From Metridium senile (taxonomy: Eukaryota > Cnidaria > Anthozoa > Actiniaria > Metridiidae), in NCBI GenBank assembly GCA_949775045.1, contig OX459107.1:9326250-9390249 (forward strand): a stretch of 64,000 nucleotides of DNA, written 5' to 3'. The notes below the pieces were generated by a model that did not search any database, had not been told where the DNA came from, and saw only the letters and a list, made by a program, of their open reading frames with translations. The translations under genes were made by a program, and so were the position numbers. Shown in pieces: positions 44,801-57,739 of this stretch. Each line of letters opens with the position of its first letter. The stretch's first letter is position 1.

Positions 44801-47468
44801 ATGGATGGATGGATGGATGGATGGATGGATGGATGGATGGATGGATGGATGGATGGATGGATGGATGGATGGATGGATGGATGGATGGATGGATGGATGG
44901 ATGGATGGATGGATTAATAAATTAATATTTTTTGTCCGACCAGACTGGGTTTTTGACAGGTCAAACTTGCCCCTGGCCCCTTGCAGCCCTGAATAAATAT
45001 AAATTCTTATTGTTGAATTACCTCATAGTCTGCTGATGGTATTGATGAATATGACTGGCTTGTAAGAGGCTGGAAAACAATAGCAGTTCAAGTCACATCA
45101 ACACCATGTTTATCATCACAGTTATCAGGGCCATAACAAAGAGTAAATATTGTTTACACCCTCCATTTTATTGTTATCATCATCATTATATCATCATCAT
45201 CATCAACATTTGTAGAAGACAGTTGGTTGATTGCCTCTCTTCACCCAGGAATATAAATGGGTAACAATTGCTGTGTAAAGTTGTGAATAGAGTAGTGCCC
45301 AGTCCTACCAGTATGGTAGAAGCTATGTAAGTGGAGCCTTTGGTTTTCTCCAACAAACCTTACTTAATATCATATTTACCATCTCACCATCACCATAATC
45401 ATGGTAATCACCATCATTATTAGCACCATCATTATTAGCACCATCATTATCACCACCACCACCATCATCATTATCATCACCATTATCATGGTAATCACCA
45501 TTATCACCACCAACATTATTATCACCATCATCATCATCGTTATTATCACCATCATCATCATCATTATTATCACCATCATCATCATCATTATCATGGCAAT
45601 CATCATTAGTATTATCACCATCATTATCATTACCATTACCTCTCCATTGTAGTCCTCATATAGTCTTGAGTACTCTGATGATCTCTGGGTAATCAAAAGA
45701 AATAATTATTGTAAAAAAAAAAACGTTTTGACACTAATGTGTGATACTCATCACAGAAGATGACATTGGTGATGATGATAATGTAATGATGATGATGATG
45801 ATGGCAATAATGATGATAATGTTTTTGTTGTTGATGATGACAATGATGATAATGTTGATGATGATGGCAATAATGAAGATAATGTTTTTGCTGTTGATGA
45901 TGACAATGATGATAATGTTGATGATGATGGCAATAATGAAGATAATGTTTTTGCTGTTGATGATGACAATGATGATAATGTTGATGATGATGGCAATAAT
46001 GAAGATAATGTTTTTGCTGTTGATGATGACAATGATGATAATGTTGATGATGATGGCAATAATGAAGATAATGTTTTTGCTGTTGATGATGACAATGATG
46101 ATAATGTTGATGATGATGGCAATGATGATGATAATGTTTTTGTTGTTCATGATCATGATTGTAATGTGGCTACAACTTGGATACCAGGGGCCACTTGTAC
46201 AAAGCCTGGATAAAGTTATCCACTGGATAAGAGTTATCCAGTGTATAGAATTTGTATAGGTTTTATCCAATGGATAGGGATTTATCCGGTGGATACCGCT
46301 ATTCAGGCTTCATACAACTCTCCCAAAAAGAATAAGAGTAAGATCAACATGAAGATGGATTGTAGACCAGAAGAGGAGAGAGGTACATGTAGGCTTGGGT
46401 TCATGTGACAAGGTATACATAGTAACGGCCAGCAGGGAAAGGTGGAAAAGCTCAGTCAAGGCACCAAGTGCCATGAGGCAAAAGTAGGACAGGTGACAGG
46501 TCATTCCAGACATCCATATAACTTACAGCAAAAGATCTTGGCAGAGTTGCCGAGCTGTAGTTTTTATCTTTACTTTTACGTGTCTTCTCTGTATTGTCCT
46601 CATTCAGCTTGGAACTGTTAGAATGATGCAAAATTATTAATAATGAATTATAAGAGAAAACTAATAATAATAATAGCAATTAAGGTTACTTCATCAAGAT
46701 GCAAATATATGTAATAGGTTGTTTACAATGGCATAATTTTAACAGTAAATATACAGTAATTTTATAGTAATTTTTTCTTCATTTTAAAACATATACCAAT
46801 AAACATTATTTATGTATTTTAACCACTTGAGGTTTCAAGCTGGTAGCTTATCATCAGGGTATTAAAGCAATGTTAAAATGTACACATATTCAATAATTGT
46901 TGTTGCTGTAATAGACCTTTTTACAGTGCTCGTCGATCAACCTCAGCCTTAAAAAAGTGTAATATTCCTTAGAATGTGACCACAGCTCATGGTAATTTAA
47001 GAAATGCACACATTATCAAACAATTGAAACAATTAAAAATTCCAGGGGTTGAAGTCAAATTTTAAAGAATATATCAAACGCTATGGAGGCTGAGGCTGAG
47101 GTTGATGGACAAGACCTGTGAAATGTTCTATCTTCTACTTTCAGAATAACCATAATGTTTTCTGTTTTTGAGGGTAGATATTGTAATTCAAATATAATTG
47201 ATTTGAATTACAATTGGTTTGATTTGAATTACAATTGGTTTGATTTGAATTACAATTGGTTTGATTTGAATTACAATTGGTTTGATTTGAATTACAATTG
47301 GTTTGATTTGAATTACAATTGGTTTGATTTGAATTACAATTGGTTTGATTTGAATTACAATTGGTTTGATTTGAATTACAATTGGCTTGATTTGATTTAC
47401 AATTGGTTTGATTTGAATTACAATTGGCTTGATTTGAATTACAATTGGCTTGATTTGAATTACAATAG

Positions 47469-47502
<34 letters not shown>

Positions 47503-50500
47503 AGGCATTATGGTTATTGTGTAAGTAAAGAATGGTGGTGTTGTTACTACCTTTCAGTATCTGGGATTCCAGATCTTTCTATATCATCATCTTCGTCCTC
47601 TTCAGCAATATCATCTGTCTCATTGACAGGGTTGTAATCATTTTGCAATGAATCCATTCCACCATACCATGACTTAGCTTTGTGCAGACGATGACGACCG
47701 TCTCCTTCCACCTGGTCTGATCCATACTGACGCAGTTTCTCAGCAAGAACATTTTGCCCCTGAAAGTTTAATTATGTTTCATGTCATGTAACACACAAAA
47801 TGTGTTAAAATGAAGTACCAAATGCTTACAAGATAGCTTTCTACCTATAGCTAATAAGAACTGGGACATTCTTTCTTAATGTACTTAAGATTCATGACAT
47901 ATATTTTGTATATGATATATATTAGGAAAAGTGTATTGTATATATAATTGCATATATTAGGAAAAGTGACTTACAGTAATTATATTCTTTTTCTTGATAA
48001 ACTATATTATTATTAACAAATTCCAATCATTTTTCATTTTATTTTTGGGGTAAAAAACACAAATTTGGATGGTTAGGTGTGATATTACGGTAGTTGACAA
48101 TGAATATACTAGGTAAATATTCCTTTCGACAAATATACCAATAAATAACTGTTCTTTTTCAAATAATTATACATTCCTAGTATTCTCTCAAAATCCCAGT
48201 AAACACAGCACACTGTTTGCAGTGGTTGGCCCAAGTCCACAACTCACTTATATTTTGACAACAAACCATACATTGTCTTATATCGAGATGACAAAAAACT
48301 ATTCTCAAACAATGTTACTCGAGTTGAACTTAGACCACAATGGTCTGACCAAACTACTTTTCCAAACTATATACAACTCCTTAATTAACATACTTTCAAT
48401 TAGCATAAGAAACACATAGGAAACTATTTCTCTCTTCATTACCAATTCTCTATCGTTGTGTAGTACAAGAGAAATACAATTCTGTAAGGACCTTCCGCAG
48501 TACTTACAGTGATAGCTGTCTTCATCATAGTCTCGGCAGCAATGTTTACAGTGTTACGACTAACACGTACAAGGGTTTCATAACCACTTTCCTTGGCTTG
48601 GTTTAAATATGCATCAATTTCCTACCGTAATGGATAGGATGAAAATAAATAACTATGGTTTGAAGATGACTACTGTTCATCAGTGGTGGATCTAGAGGTG
48701 GTGAATAGGGTGGCTAGCCACCCCCCATTTTAGCTCCGTTTTCTGCTTTTTATTGTGTTTTATTTGATGAGTAACACATGAACAATGTACAAATACCAAA
48801 ATATATGCTTCACATCCACACCCCCCCCCCCTTAAATATTCCTAGATCCGTCACTGTGTTCATGTTGCCTTAACATTAGACACAAACAGTCTTCCTTAAG
48901 ACCACACATATACCCAGAGAATCACAATTAATCACCATCACTTACACCTACAATCATTGTCAAAAGTAGTTGGCACGATTTTAGTATTTTATCTCATAGT
49001 GACTACTTCATTTATTTTAAGTATAAAACAATTCCCCCCCTTCCCCCCACATCAATGTTGGTGTGAAATGATAGCGCATTAATAGGTCAACCACATAAGC
49101 ACCAAACAATGACTTCCTCCTCAACATTCCGAAGGGGGTGGGAGGTGTAGTAGAATTTCAGCAGTGGTAAAATTACAATATCACATTTGTGCCAACACTT
49201 TTGTCAATGATTGTAGGTTCAACCTAGTCAAATGTTAACCCACAACAACAACAGTATTTCTCAAATCTATAAACACCTGGATTATCAAAACTCACATCAG
49301 TATTTTTTATCATGATATATTGTTGTGATTACTAATGTAACAAAAAATTATAAGATGAAATAAATTAAATACAAAATGTTCAATAAATGAAGGTACATGT
49401 ATTGCTGGGTACATGGTGGTTTACACAATTCCTCTCAGATAAAAATCCCAATTGGGATTCAGAACTTACATTCTCATGGTTCGATAGCCAAGGATGAACA
49501 AATTTACGATATAAAATTGTTGAGCCCTGGAAACAGTAAAGTTTAGTTAATAACAAGAATAATTATAATATCCATGTTACATTACATTAGATTACATCAG
49601 AGAACATCATGACACAAAATATTACATTGCATCACATAATATCTTGTGCTTTTTACAAAATGAATTGAGCAAGAGCGCTTAAAGTGCACTTGACGCCTTT
49701 CATGATATTATGCAAATCTGTTGTATTTCAAATGTTTATATCTCAGAAAGGAGATGTCGACATTAAGAAAAATTAAGTATGCTTATTATACACCTCATGT
49801 ACAACAGATTCGCAAAATATCATGAAAGGCGTCAGGGCACTTTAACAATGATAATAAGAACTAAAAACTATTAAAATTAATTAACAGACAATGTAGTATT
49901 TCAAGTCGGGATGCATTGAGCAAGTGGAAAACTGTTCTTTCTACTTTACCTTGGTTGTAGGTGAGAGTAGCCATATCATAAAGATTATCTTGATTTCATA
50001 ATAAAATGGGAACCTGAAATTAGAACACAATTTTAGTCAAACAGTAAACTGGTATATGTCATTGACTACTATCACCTTGTCGTCACCTTTATGATCACCA
50101 TTATCACTGTTGTAATGATCATCACAATTGAATTATCACCTTTTAGTCATACATCATTTAATACCATCACTATCATCATTATAATATTGTGATCATCACC
50201 ATCATCATAATTATGTAGCCGTCATCACAATCATCATTATATTGTGATCATCACCATCATATCATTATCATCACCATCAATATATCACCATCATCATCAC
50301 AACCATCATATCAACCTTTTCAATCTTCATATCTCATCACCATTGTTTTATTATCACCATCATATTGCCATCATCATCATTACATCACCATCAATTTATC
50401 ATCATCATCACAACCATCATATCATCATTTCAATCTTCATATCTCATCACCATCGTTTCATTATCATCATATCACCATCATCATCATCATATCGCCATCA

Positions 50501-53500
50501 TCATCATCACTTATATAATTATAGTACATCTTACCATACTCCTAGCAGTAAATCTGCAAATAGCTCTACTGTTGTAAACAATGCAAACACTACCCAATAC
50601 ATCATCCATCTTACCTAATAGAAAAATAAAAGACATATAAGATTCCCTGAAGATGGACAATTTGTCCAAATTGCATTTTTTTAATTTACATCATTTTTGT
50701 AGACTTCTCAATGCCAGAATGTGGTCTCTTGTTCTGATGTAATTTAAAAGTAAGCTAGCCCAGGTTGAACATCATACAAAGATCCAGACATGATCTTACA
50801 AGATCTTGGCATGTGACCCTCAATCTGCAAGAACTTGCATGAACTTTCAAGTTTCTGCCAAGATTTAATTAAGATCTTCCCAAGATTCTTACAAGAAATT
50901 TACTTAGTTTTAGTAAGATCTTGGATGATCTTACCAGACCTTACAAAATCTTAACAACATGTTCATCCTAGGAATGTATACTCATCACAACAAAAAGTGA
51001 GTGGCAATTCTTTTTAAAGAATACAAAAGTTGAAAACGTATTCAGTGCATTGTTGTTTCTTTTTTTGTTTCTTTTTTTCACAAAATTAATTAGAAATAAA
51101 AATGAAATGAAATAAAAACATTAAATAAAAAAATTCCCACCATATGGATTATTTCTGGAACTACACATTGTTTCTTATTAAAGTTAGCAAGCAGCTATTC
51201 ACAGCTGGTTAAAAGCAACATGACAATTTGCCTTTTGTAGTGAATTTGAGTTCTGCCATTTTGTCAAAACATGAGTGACTTTCTTCAAGTGAGCTTAGCT
51301 TTTTAATAAAATTTTGGTTGGTGTGTTTTATATGTGTTTTCGTTTACCATAGGTTACAAATATTTTTTTCATAAAAACATGTATGGGTCATTCCACATGA
51401 GAGTACATTGAAATAATGAAAATTTTAGAGCATTATTTAGCATGCTCTAAATGGAGAGTTAACTGACTAAGGTTCTCAATGTGATTTTACTGTAATATTA
51501 TCTATTCTATATAATATTTACTAACAAAACAGGCAATTTTCTTATTTTTGACTTACTGAATTTGCAATTTGTAATGTCCGTAACATTTTGTGTAATGTCA
51601 ATAACGTAACATTTTCATTAATAGAAAAATAATCAATGAAATAGGGTGTATAAAACAGCTACAAATTAGAACTACAACATAATCCATTCAAGAAATGTTC
51701 CTGAATTTCTGAGATATTTTTTAAATTCACAGCAATTACAACTTGAAATGTAGGATTAAACAAAGCAGTTGTTTTAGCTTTCAGTCCTTAACAACATTTT
51801 AAATAAATATATCAGTCATTTATGAGAGTGTGCATTTCTTTTTACTATTAATTAGAAACCATTGCCTAAAAGTACGCTGAGACAAAAAATCATGCAAATC
51901 TGACTATTGAAGAGTAAAAATAGATAGTTCTAAAACGGTCTCTGGGTGAGGGTATAGTCCATAACAGTGGAATGACCCATATACAGTCTTATTCTCTGTT
52001 ATATAAGCTTTAATATGATATATACTTTGCCTATCTTTAATGTTATATGATGCGCTAAACAATTTTTAACTGAGAGCACCTCGCAAGAAACCCCTTCCGA
52101 AGGTGGATTAATAATAATAATAATAATTATCATTTATATAGCGCCGATATCCTTAAGCTCATCGGCGCTTTACATTTTGAAAATCAAAAGACAAAATATT
52201 AGAAAAGATTCAAAAACATGAAAAAGACAATTAAATTTCATACATTTACTTTTTTTTTTAACATATATCATATTTCATACATTAATTGCAGTAAAAGTAC
52301 ACATAAAATATAATAACTATATAAATTAAAACATTTCAATTTTAAGAATATGCTAAATTAAAAAGGTAAGTTTTTAAATGTTTTTTAAAAATATCTAAAG
52401 AAGAAATTTTTCTAATATTCTCTGGAAGGGAATTCCATAAAAACGGAGCAGCGACTGAAAACGATCTTTTACCATACGTTTTGAGATTAAAGGTAGACCT
52501 TTGTAATAAGTTTGACGAAGAAGATCTCAGAGAACGAGCAGGAATGTAAAAATTTAAAAGATTAGATAGATAGGAAGGAGCCAGTCCATGCAGAGATTTA
52601 AAAGTAATAATAAGAATTTTATACTGAATCCGTTGCTCTACGGGCAGCCAATGAAGAGATTTAAGAATAGGTGTAATGTGCTCCTGCTTTCGAGAGTAAG
52701 TGACAAGTCTTGCTGCGGCATTTTGTACCAGTTGAAGCTTTCGAATAGAATTTAGTGGAAGGCCATACAACAGGGAATTACAAAAATCAAGTTTTGAAGA
52801 AACGAACGCATGAACTAGGGTTTCGCAAGCAGCAGGACTAAGGAAATTACGAATTTTCCAGATATTATGTAAATGAAAAAAGCATGATTTACAAGCAGAT
52901 GTTATATGAGAGTCAAGAGATAGATTCGAATCAAAAATTACACCAATATTACGAACGGAGGAAGAAGGAGCAACGTCAAAGCCAGATATATTAAGAGAAT
53001 CAACACTGGGGGAAGCACGATGAGTAGCTGAAAGAACAGCTATTTCGGTCTTGTAACCTTAATAAAATATTTCTCATGATTTCAAAAGACCTCCAATTGT
53101 AATTGGAGGTCTTTTGAAATCATGAGAATTTTTTTTAACTACACCCTGGAGGCATCTGTTTTCTATGATTCAGGATTTTCAGTTGTCATATTTTTGTCAA
53201 GAATCAAGGACCCCATAGTTAGTGTTAATGAAATGAAAATAGGTTTTAAAACACCATTCCTGTTTCAAAAACACTGAATAAAGGAATTTTGAATCAAAAT
53301 TATTTTTACTGGAGTACAACTAAATATCAATATGAAGGTTGAAGCTTTAAAAATTTTTTGTTTACGATAGAAAGTTGTTTGTCTTAATGCAATTGATATA
53401 TATGTCGAAGGTTAATTCCACTAAAAGGTTTAAAAAATACCATCTGCATTCCAAAAATTTGCATATCAAATGTTTGTTCTGGAAAAAAACTGGAATTTCT

Positions 53501-55480
53501 TAAAAAATTTATTGGTTTGAGTTATAGCTTTGAAAACTGTTTTTGTTTTTAAGTGTCCTTTGGCCAGGAAATAATGATTGTTCCAATGATTTTATTTCTT
53601 TCAAAAAATATATACAGCATATATATATAATATATAGTATTTTTTGTAAAGGGGAAAAATTGAAAATTTGAAAGTGTAGGTTCACGTTCAGAATAAATAA
53701 TTATAAGCAATGAGATACGTTCATACGTATTTTTAACCCAGTTTGTTTGAAGAATGGGAGTTATATAATGAGATTTTAATGAAATATCAAAATAACCAGG
53801 AAATACTGGAAAATAATCTGGGAAATTTTTGGGCTATGCTCATAGAGAAGAATGATGGACTAACTTGGAGTTTTTACGACATTGTAGTCAGGTAGTTTTC
53901 TTCAGAAAATGGGATTATTGAATAGATTTTATCAGAATTCTTCAGAAAAATACTTTGCATATTCACAATGGTTATTTAAGTAGGAAAACGCCTGGAGAAT
54001 TTGCAATTTTGAAGTTTTGTTGAGCAACTAATTGTATTTAATCAATTATATCATATGACAGCTTTGATAAGCATGCTTTCTTTAGGAGATTATCCAAGAA
54101 AATTTAATTCCTCTCTGACTAAATGCAGGATTAGAAGCCATGACAATGTCACATATACTATCCTCAAAAAGACAATCTAGTGGTTTTTATTATCATTTAT
54201 AAATTTTTGACACCAAATTATATGCCATGTACAAAATAAATGAAATGAAAAAATTATCATAGAAAATCAGATATAAAAAAAATACATGTTATGTTTTAAT
54301 TTCATTATTTCCATCTTGGGATGGAACTTTGACACCAAATAAAGCCATGTTCAAAATGAACTGAGCAAAATGCTCAAAGAATTTCGCTTCATTAATATTG
54401 CCTTACATAATTGGATTTTCTTTTCTTTTTCAAATTTACACATCAGTGTTTGAGCAAAAATATTTGCGTTTGAATGTAAGCTTGTCAAATATAAATTAGA
54501 ATTAAAAAAAGGAATTTGTTTAGAATAACTTAAATTCTTGACAAAACATCTATTTAGTATGCCAATAGCAAAATTATAAACAGCAAAATTGCATTTTTTG
54601 CCTCGTTTTTGTAGACGTTTCAATACAGTATTGTGTTCTGATGTAATTTCAAAGTAAGCTTATGTAAGCTCGTCAAAACAAAAAGCGAGATACAATTTTT
54701 TTTATCAGAGAATACAAAACGTAGAAAAGGAGATCTGCAATGGTGTACGTGATATTTCAATGCATTGTTTTTGTCGCCCGGACAATTTGACTTGGAAAAC
54801 GATAAGCCGATGACAAATTAGTCGACAAGAAAGCGGTATAAATCGACGAGAGAGTTTCAAGTTACAGACAGATTAAAGCATCTAATTTTTTTTCTGATTT
54901 GAACAAAGCATTCAATTCATGACATGAAAAGTCATTTTGTATATGAACGGTGCAAATATTAATTAAAATGAGCAAATTTTAAATGTATTTCATTCAAACA
55001 TTTTGAAACTGAGCAACTAGCTGCTGGCCTTCGCGCTCACTTTTCGAATTGTCGAATTCTGCGTTTGCAAAGAAGGAAATAAAGCTCAAATCCGACAACA
55101 AGGAATTCTAACAAGCAAATATATTAGAGAAGACATTAAAATTGAGAATATTACATAACGCAGGCACATAACATCAGAAAGAAATGGCGAATTGACGAAA
55201 ACAACATAATTATAAGCTCGCAGCAAATGCCACTTCACAAAATTATTACTATCATTTTTCAAGTATTATACTTACGTATTCTCGAGTATTTTTGGTTTTT
55301 ATAGCTTTGTAAGAGCTATAAGCTGGATAAAGAGTGCCAAAAACCAGCCTAAGAGAAATAAGACAAACTTACATGTAAACAAAATTTTACTTGAATGACA
55401 TTCCAAAATATTGACAAACAGAGACACAAAATTGACTCTAAATCTTACATAATGATCCTAGAAGCGATATAGGATACCAT
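41690..55480 (-). CDS. Receptor expression-enhancing protein, REEP1-4 type, 321 aa
   Basis: Twelve coding exons: 55449-55480, 55276-55348, 50535-50614, 49950-50013, 49470-49526, 48508-48621, 47551-47759, 46527-46614, 45640-45684, 45022-45069, 44087-44113, 41690-41818; total 966 nt, open frame, TAG stop. REEPs are ER hairpin proteins that shape tubules and bind microtubules. The N-terminus [20 protein letters not shown], then [58 protein letters not shown] and [16 protein letters not shown] follow the family closely through residue ~140. Hydrophobic hairpins lie at about 5-20, 36-60 and 65-80. The C-terminal half (about 180 aa) is an acidic then basic, Ser-rich tail ([37 protein letters not shown]). 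It is longer than the ~200-260 aa usual for REEP1-4. Which of the four paralogues it matches cannot be decided here. Confidence 0.9.
41872..41914 (-). other. Possible alternative last exon of the REEP gene
   Basis: Acceptor CTGTTTTCAG is followed in phase 0 by [14 protein letters not shown] and TAA. It sits 54 bp before the main last exon and would give a shorter basic tail. Only the splice site and phase support it. Confidence 0.3.
42485..43200. repeat. (CATT)n/(CATC)n tract with ~170-bp higher-order units
   Basis: Four longer units contain TAGTGATCTATTCTTCC, ATCCATCCATTTGTCACAAT and TTCATTATCCACTTCATTTA. It is an expanded microsatellite that was then duplicated in larger blocks. Confidence 0.9.
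43205..44085. other. REEP intron sequence, no feature seen
   Basis: AT-rich, without convincing coding, RNA or repeat signals apart from short ATTTAGATTT runs near 43285. Confidence 0.5.
44118..44918. repeat. Tetranucleotide tract: (AAAT)/(AGAT) then ~210 bp of pure (GGAT)n
   Basis: 44118-44706 is degenerate AAAT/AGAT, with a 40-bp block (AATTAAATAGATAGATAAAT) repeated. 44708-44915 is GGAT repeated over 50 times with no interruption, which implies recent expansion. MDGW frames are artefacts. Confidence 0.95.
45180..45640. repeat. (CAT)n compound microsatellite
   Basis: CAT/CAC/CATTAT triplets that run directly into the donor of REEP exon 45640-45684. Confidence 0.9.
45770..46150. repeat. 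~63-bp minisatellite built of ATG triplets
   Basis: Five to six copies of a unit with AATGATGATAATGTTGATG and AATGTTTTTGCTGTTGATG. The 178- and 172-codon frames persist on both strands because 63 is a multiple of three. Confidence 0.9.
46196..46326. mobile_element. MITE of TATCCAGTGGATA palindromes
   Basis: Ends GGGCCACTTGTACAAAGCCT and AGGCTTCATACAACTCTCCC are inverted. The interior has about five copies of TATCCA.TGGATA in both orientations. Confidence 0.65.
47144..47518. mobile_element. TIR element (family D) with an expanded 21-bp minisatellite inside
   Basis: AATAACCATAATGTTTTCTG at the left and CAGAAGGCATTATGGTTATT at the right. The interior 47195-47470 is 13 copies of a 21-bp unit (TTGAATTACAATTGGTTTGA), followed by C18 and A8. 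An unexpanded relative is at 58590-58677. Confidence 0.75.
48948..49216. mobile_element. MITE family A, copy 2 (reverse of copy 1)
   Basis: Same TIRs and interior (GTGAAATGATAGCGCATTAA) as 15465-15741, inverted. It is in the REEP intron between exons 49470-49526 and 48508-48621. Confidence 0.78.
49679..49844. mobile_element. Foldback MITE, 166 bp, ~45-bp arms
   Basis: TTAAAGTGCACTTGACGCCT at the left and AGGCGTCAGGGCACTTTAA at the right. Arms include CATGATATTATGCAAATCTG. TTAA at both tips suggests TTAA target preference (inference). Confidence 0.78.
50050..50520. repeat. CAT-rich microsatellite
   Basis: Degenerate CAT triplets, with a ~110-bp duplicated block (AATCTTCATATCTCATCACC twice). 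It ends next to the REEP exon 50535-50614 donor. Confidence 0.88.
51384..51983. mobile_element. ~600-bp TIR element
   Basis: TATGGGTCATTCCACATGAG at the left and GTGGAATGACCCATA at the right are inverted. No coding capacity. Confidence 0.5.
52100..53060 (-). mobile_element. 5'-truncated non-LTR retrotransposon (L2/CR1-like)
   Basis: Minus strand, in the second REEP intron. An open frame from about 53055 to 52342 encodes the C-terminal reverse-transcriptase region: [63 protein letters not shown] and WNSLPENIR. The start, endonuclease and catalytic RT core are missing. About 230 bp of 3' region ends in an ATT-rich repeat (52111-52128) after TATATAGCGCC. Confidence 0.85.
53071..53128. repeat. 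Perfect 28-bp palindrome beside the LINE 5' truncation
   Basis: TTCTCATGATTTCAAAAGAC... is repeated exactly in inverse after a 2-bp spacer. It begins about 10 bp beyond the last LINE-derived base. Confidence 0.85.
53130..55270. other. REEP intron sequence, no feature recognised
   Basis: AT-rich. ATTTGGAGT-type short repeats and several chance frames (for example 54351-54623) are present. No domain, RNA or TIR element was found. Confidence 0.5.
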
Positions 55481-56381
55481 CTTGAGGCCCTAACGCTAAA
55501 TCGCTGGGTTTCGTAGCTGTATTACAGAGATAACGACCTCGAATTCACTGTAAAACGTCGTTCACGAACTGACGATCGTGGAAAAATAAATTCAGCAAAT
55601 TATAAATACCAGTCAGCGGTTATCTACAAGAGCATGCGTGGAGTAATTGCCTCTGTCGACGTGTCCCGCTATGAACAGTGGGATAGCTAGAAGAAAGAGA
55701 GGGAAAAAAGAAAGAAAACTGAATAAATAAAAAAAAAAAAATTTTCATAAAAATAATATTAGTGAAGATAACGCACCGAAACTCAGGAGGTACTGTTGAA
55801 TTTTGGAAAACATTATTTTTGACAAATTTCTCGATTTAATACACTAAAACGAACGATCTTTTCATCAACGTTTCAGCCTAGCATCGTATCGTATAAATTG
55901 AATAGGACGTTTGTATGTTTCTGCTTTTTTTCTAGTGAAAATTGCGCACCAAAACTCAGGGTGTGCTGTTGAATTTTTGAAAACTGTACTTGATAGCGAT
56001 CCGTTTGAAAACTGAAATATGTAAAATCTATCGAATGGTAGAAAATGAGTATTCAACTCCGCCTGCTGTTTTAATTGTGAAAATACGAAATTTAGTTGAG
56101 AAAATCAAAAAAAGAAACAAAAATAGGAAAAGAAAAAAGCGACAAAAAGAAAAATATATTGGGACGATTCCTCCGAGACTTTCTATGAAGCTAAAGCATG
56201 GAATCAATTTAACGTGTAGATGAAGATTTCGGCCACATCTGCGCAATCCCGATAACCTAACTTGCGCTAGTCAAACTGGACCAATTGCAAAATATCGAGG
56301 GAGGAGAGATTAACCAGCCCCTATATAGACTACAATAAACGGTTAGCCCCTTTATTTGCGCTAACTAAGCAAGTATTGATT

Positions 56382-56612
56382 TACACCGACTTGCAGTAAG
56401 GTTGTCATACAAAAATATACATTTGTTATAAAGAAAATATAACATTAGGATTTAGTACGATAGGAATTGATTAAAAGACAAAAGAAGATCACTCAAGCTG
56501 AACTCTCTCTTTTGTCTTTTAATTAATTCCTTTCGCACTAAATCACAAATGTTCTATTTTCTTTGTGACAAATGTTCTATTTTGTATGACAACCTTACTG
56601 CAAGTAGGTGTA
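56382..56612. mobile_element. MITE family B, copy 2
   Basis: TACACCGACTTGCAGTAAGG against CCTTACTGCAAGTAGGTGTA. Shares GATCACTCAAGCTGAACTC with the other copies. Confidence 0.78.
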
Positions 56613-56701
56613 TATAATCGAAAAACATTTAGTCATTCGTCCACATTGTTTGTCTATTGTTATGCTCGCGCGGCGCTACAATCCGACGGTGCTATATTTT
56701 A

Positions 56702-57060
56702 TGAGGGTCCTGAAGGGGGGTATCCAATCCCAATTCCCAATCAATTTTTTATCAAAATCCCAATTACCACAGGAAGCCCAAACATTAACCACAGGAAGCC
56801 CAAACATTAACCACAAGAAGCCCAAATTGAATACTAACCACAGGAAGCCCAAGATAGTTCGATTTTCTCTTCTAGTCTACTAAAACGACGTAAAATGTTG
56901 CAAATTACTCAATGTAAAACATTATTTTAGCGTCTAAAGAGAAAACGAATGGACAAGAAATAGTCAAATCCTATGGACAAATCCCAATCCCAATGGGCAA
57001 ATCCCAATTCCCAGCCTCGAAAAAAGGCAAATCCCAATTTACCCCTTCAGGACCCTCTTT
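56702..57060. mobile_element. ~360-bp TIR element
   Basis: GAGGGTCCTGAAGGGG at the left, CCCCTTCAGGACCCTC at the right. The interior has repeats of CACAGGAAGCCCAAACATTA and AATCCCAATTCCC. Confidence 0.72.
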
Positions 57061-57739
57061 TATCAGTGCTATGTTCTTACCCACTATTTTTATATTGTTC
57101 TTATTCATAAAAAGGGGCAATTTTCCAAAATAAATACATCTCATATAATTACAAAGGGCTTCCTGAGTTTTGGTGCGCTATTTTCACTATTAAAAAAGAG
57201 AAATTTTCGGTTTAATTCTATGATACTAGTTTAACACATTTCTGTGGTGTAATTATAATTAGAAAAAAAAAAAAACATTTTGATGGAAAAACAAACTTTG
57301 TTTTATTAATCATTGGTAATATTGATAAAACAGTGAATGGTATTTCCGCCTTTGAACAATTTGGCGGAAAAAAGACCTGTACCAAAATTGAAAAGAAGTA
57401 TCTTTGGTACACGCGCCTACATATTTTAGCGGCTTTATGGCGGGAAAAGGACAGTGTATGTTCCGTCGCGCGCGCACATTTCCATGTTTTGGCGGGAAAA
57501 AGAGAAAAGCGCCCCAGTTGTCAATCACGTGACACATCAAATAAACTAACCATGAGAAAGGAAATAATTGTTTAATGCTACAATACTAAACAAGGTCTCT
57601 ATAATCATTATGACAGACACTCATCGAAGATAAGAAGAGGTTTTATCCCGATGTCTGTAATTTCTTCTCACTCATATTCCAAGACGAAATGTGATAATGG
57701 AAATACATGGAAACACAAATAATCTAGCTGCTTACAATT

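Noticed and set aside
44708..44996. Repeated MDGW frames in three registers
   Set aside because: Pure GGAT repeat.
45734..46270. Open frames of 172-178 codons on both strands
   Set aside because: They come from the 63-bp ATG-rich minisatellite in a REEP intron. Both strands being open shows repeat origin.
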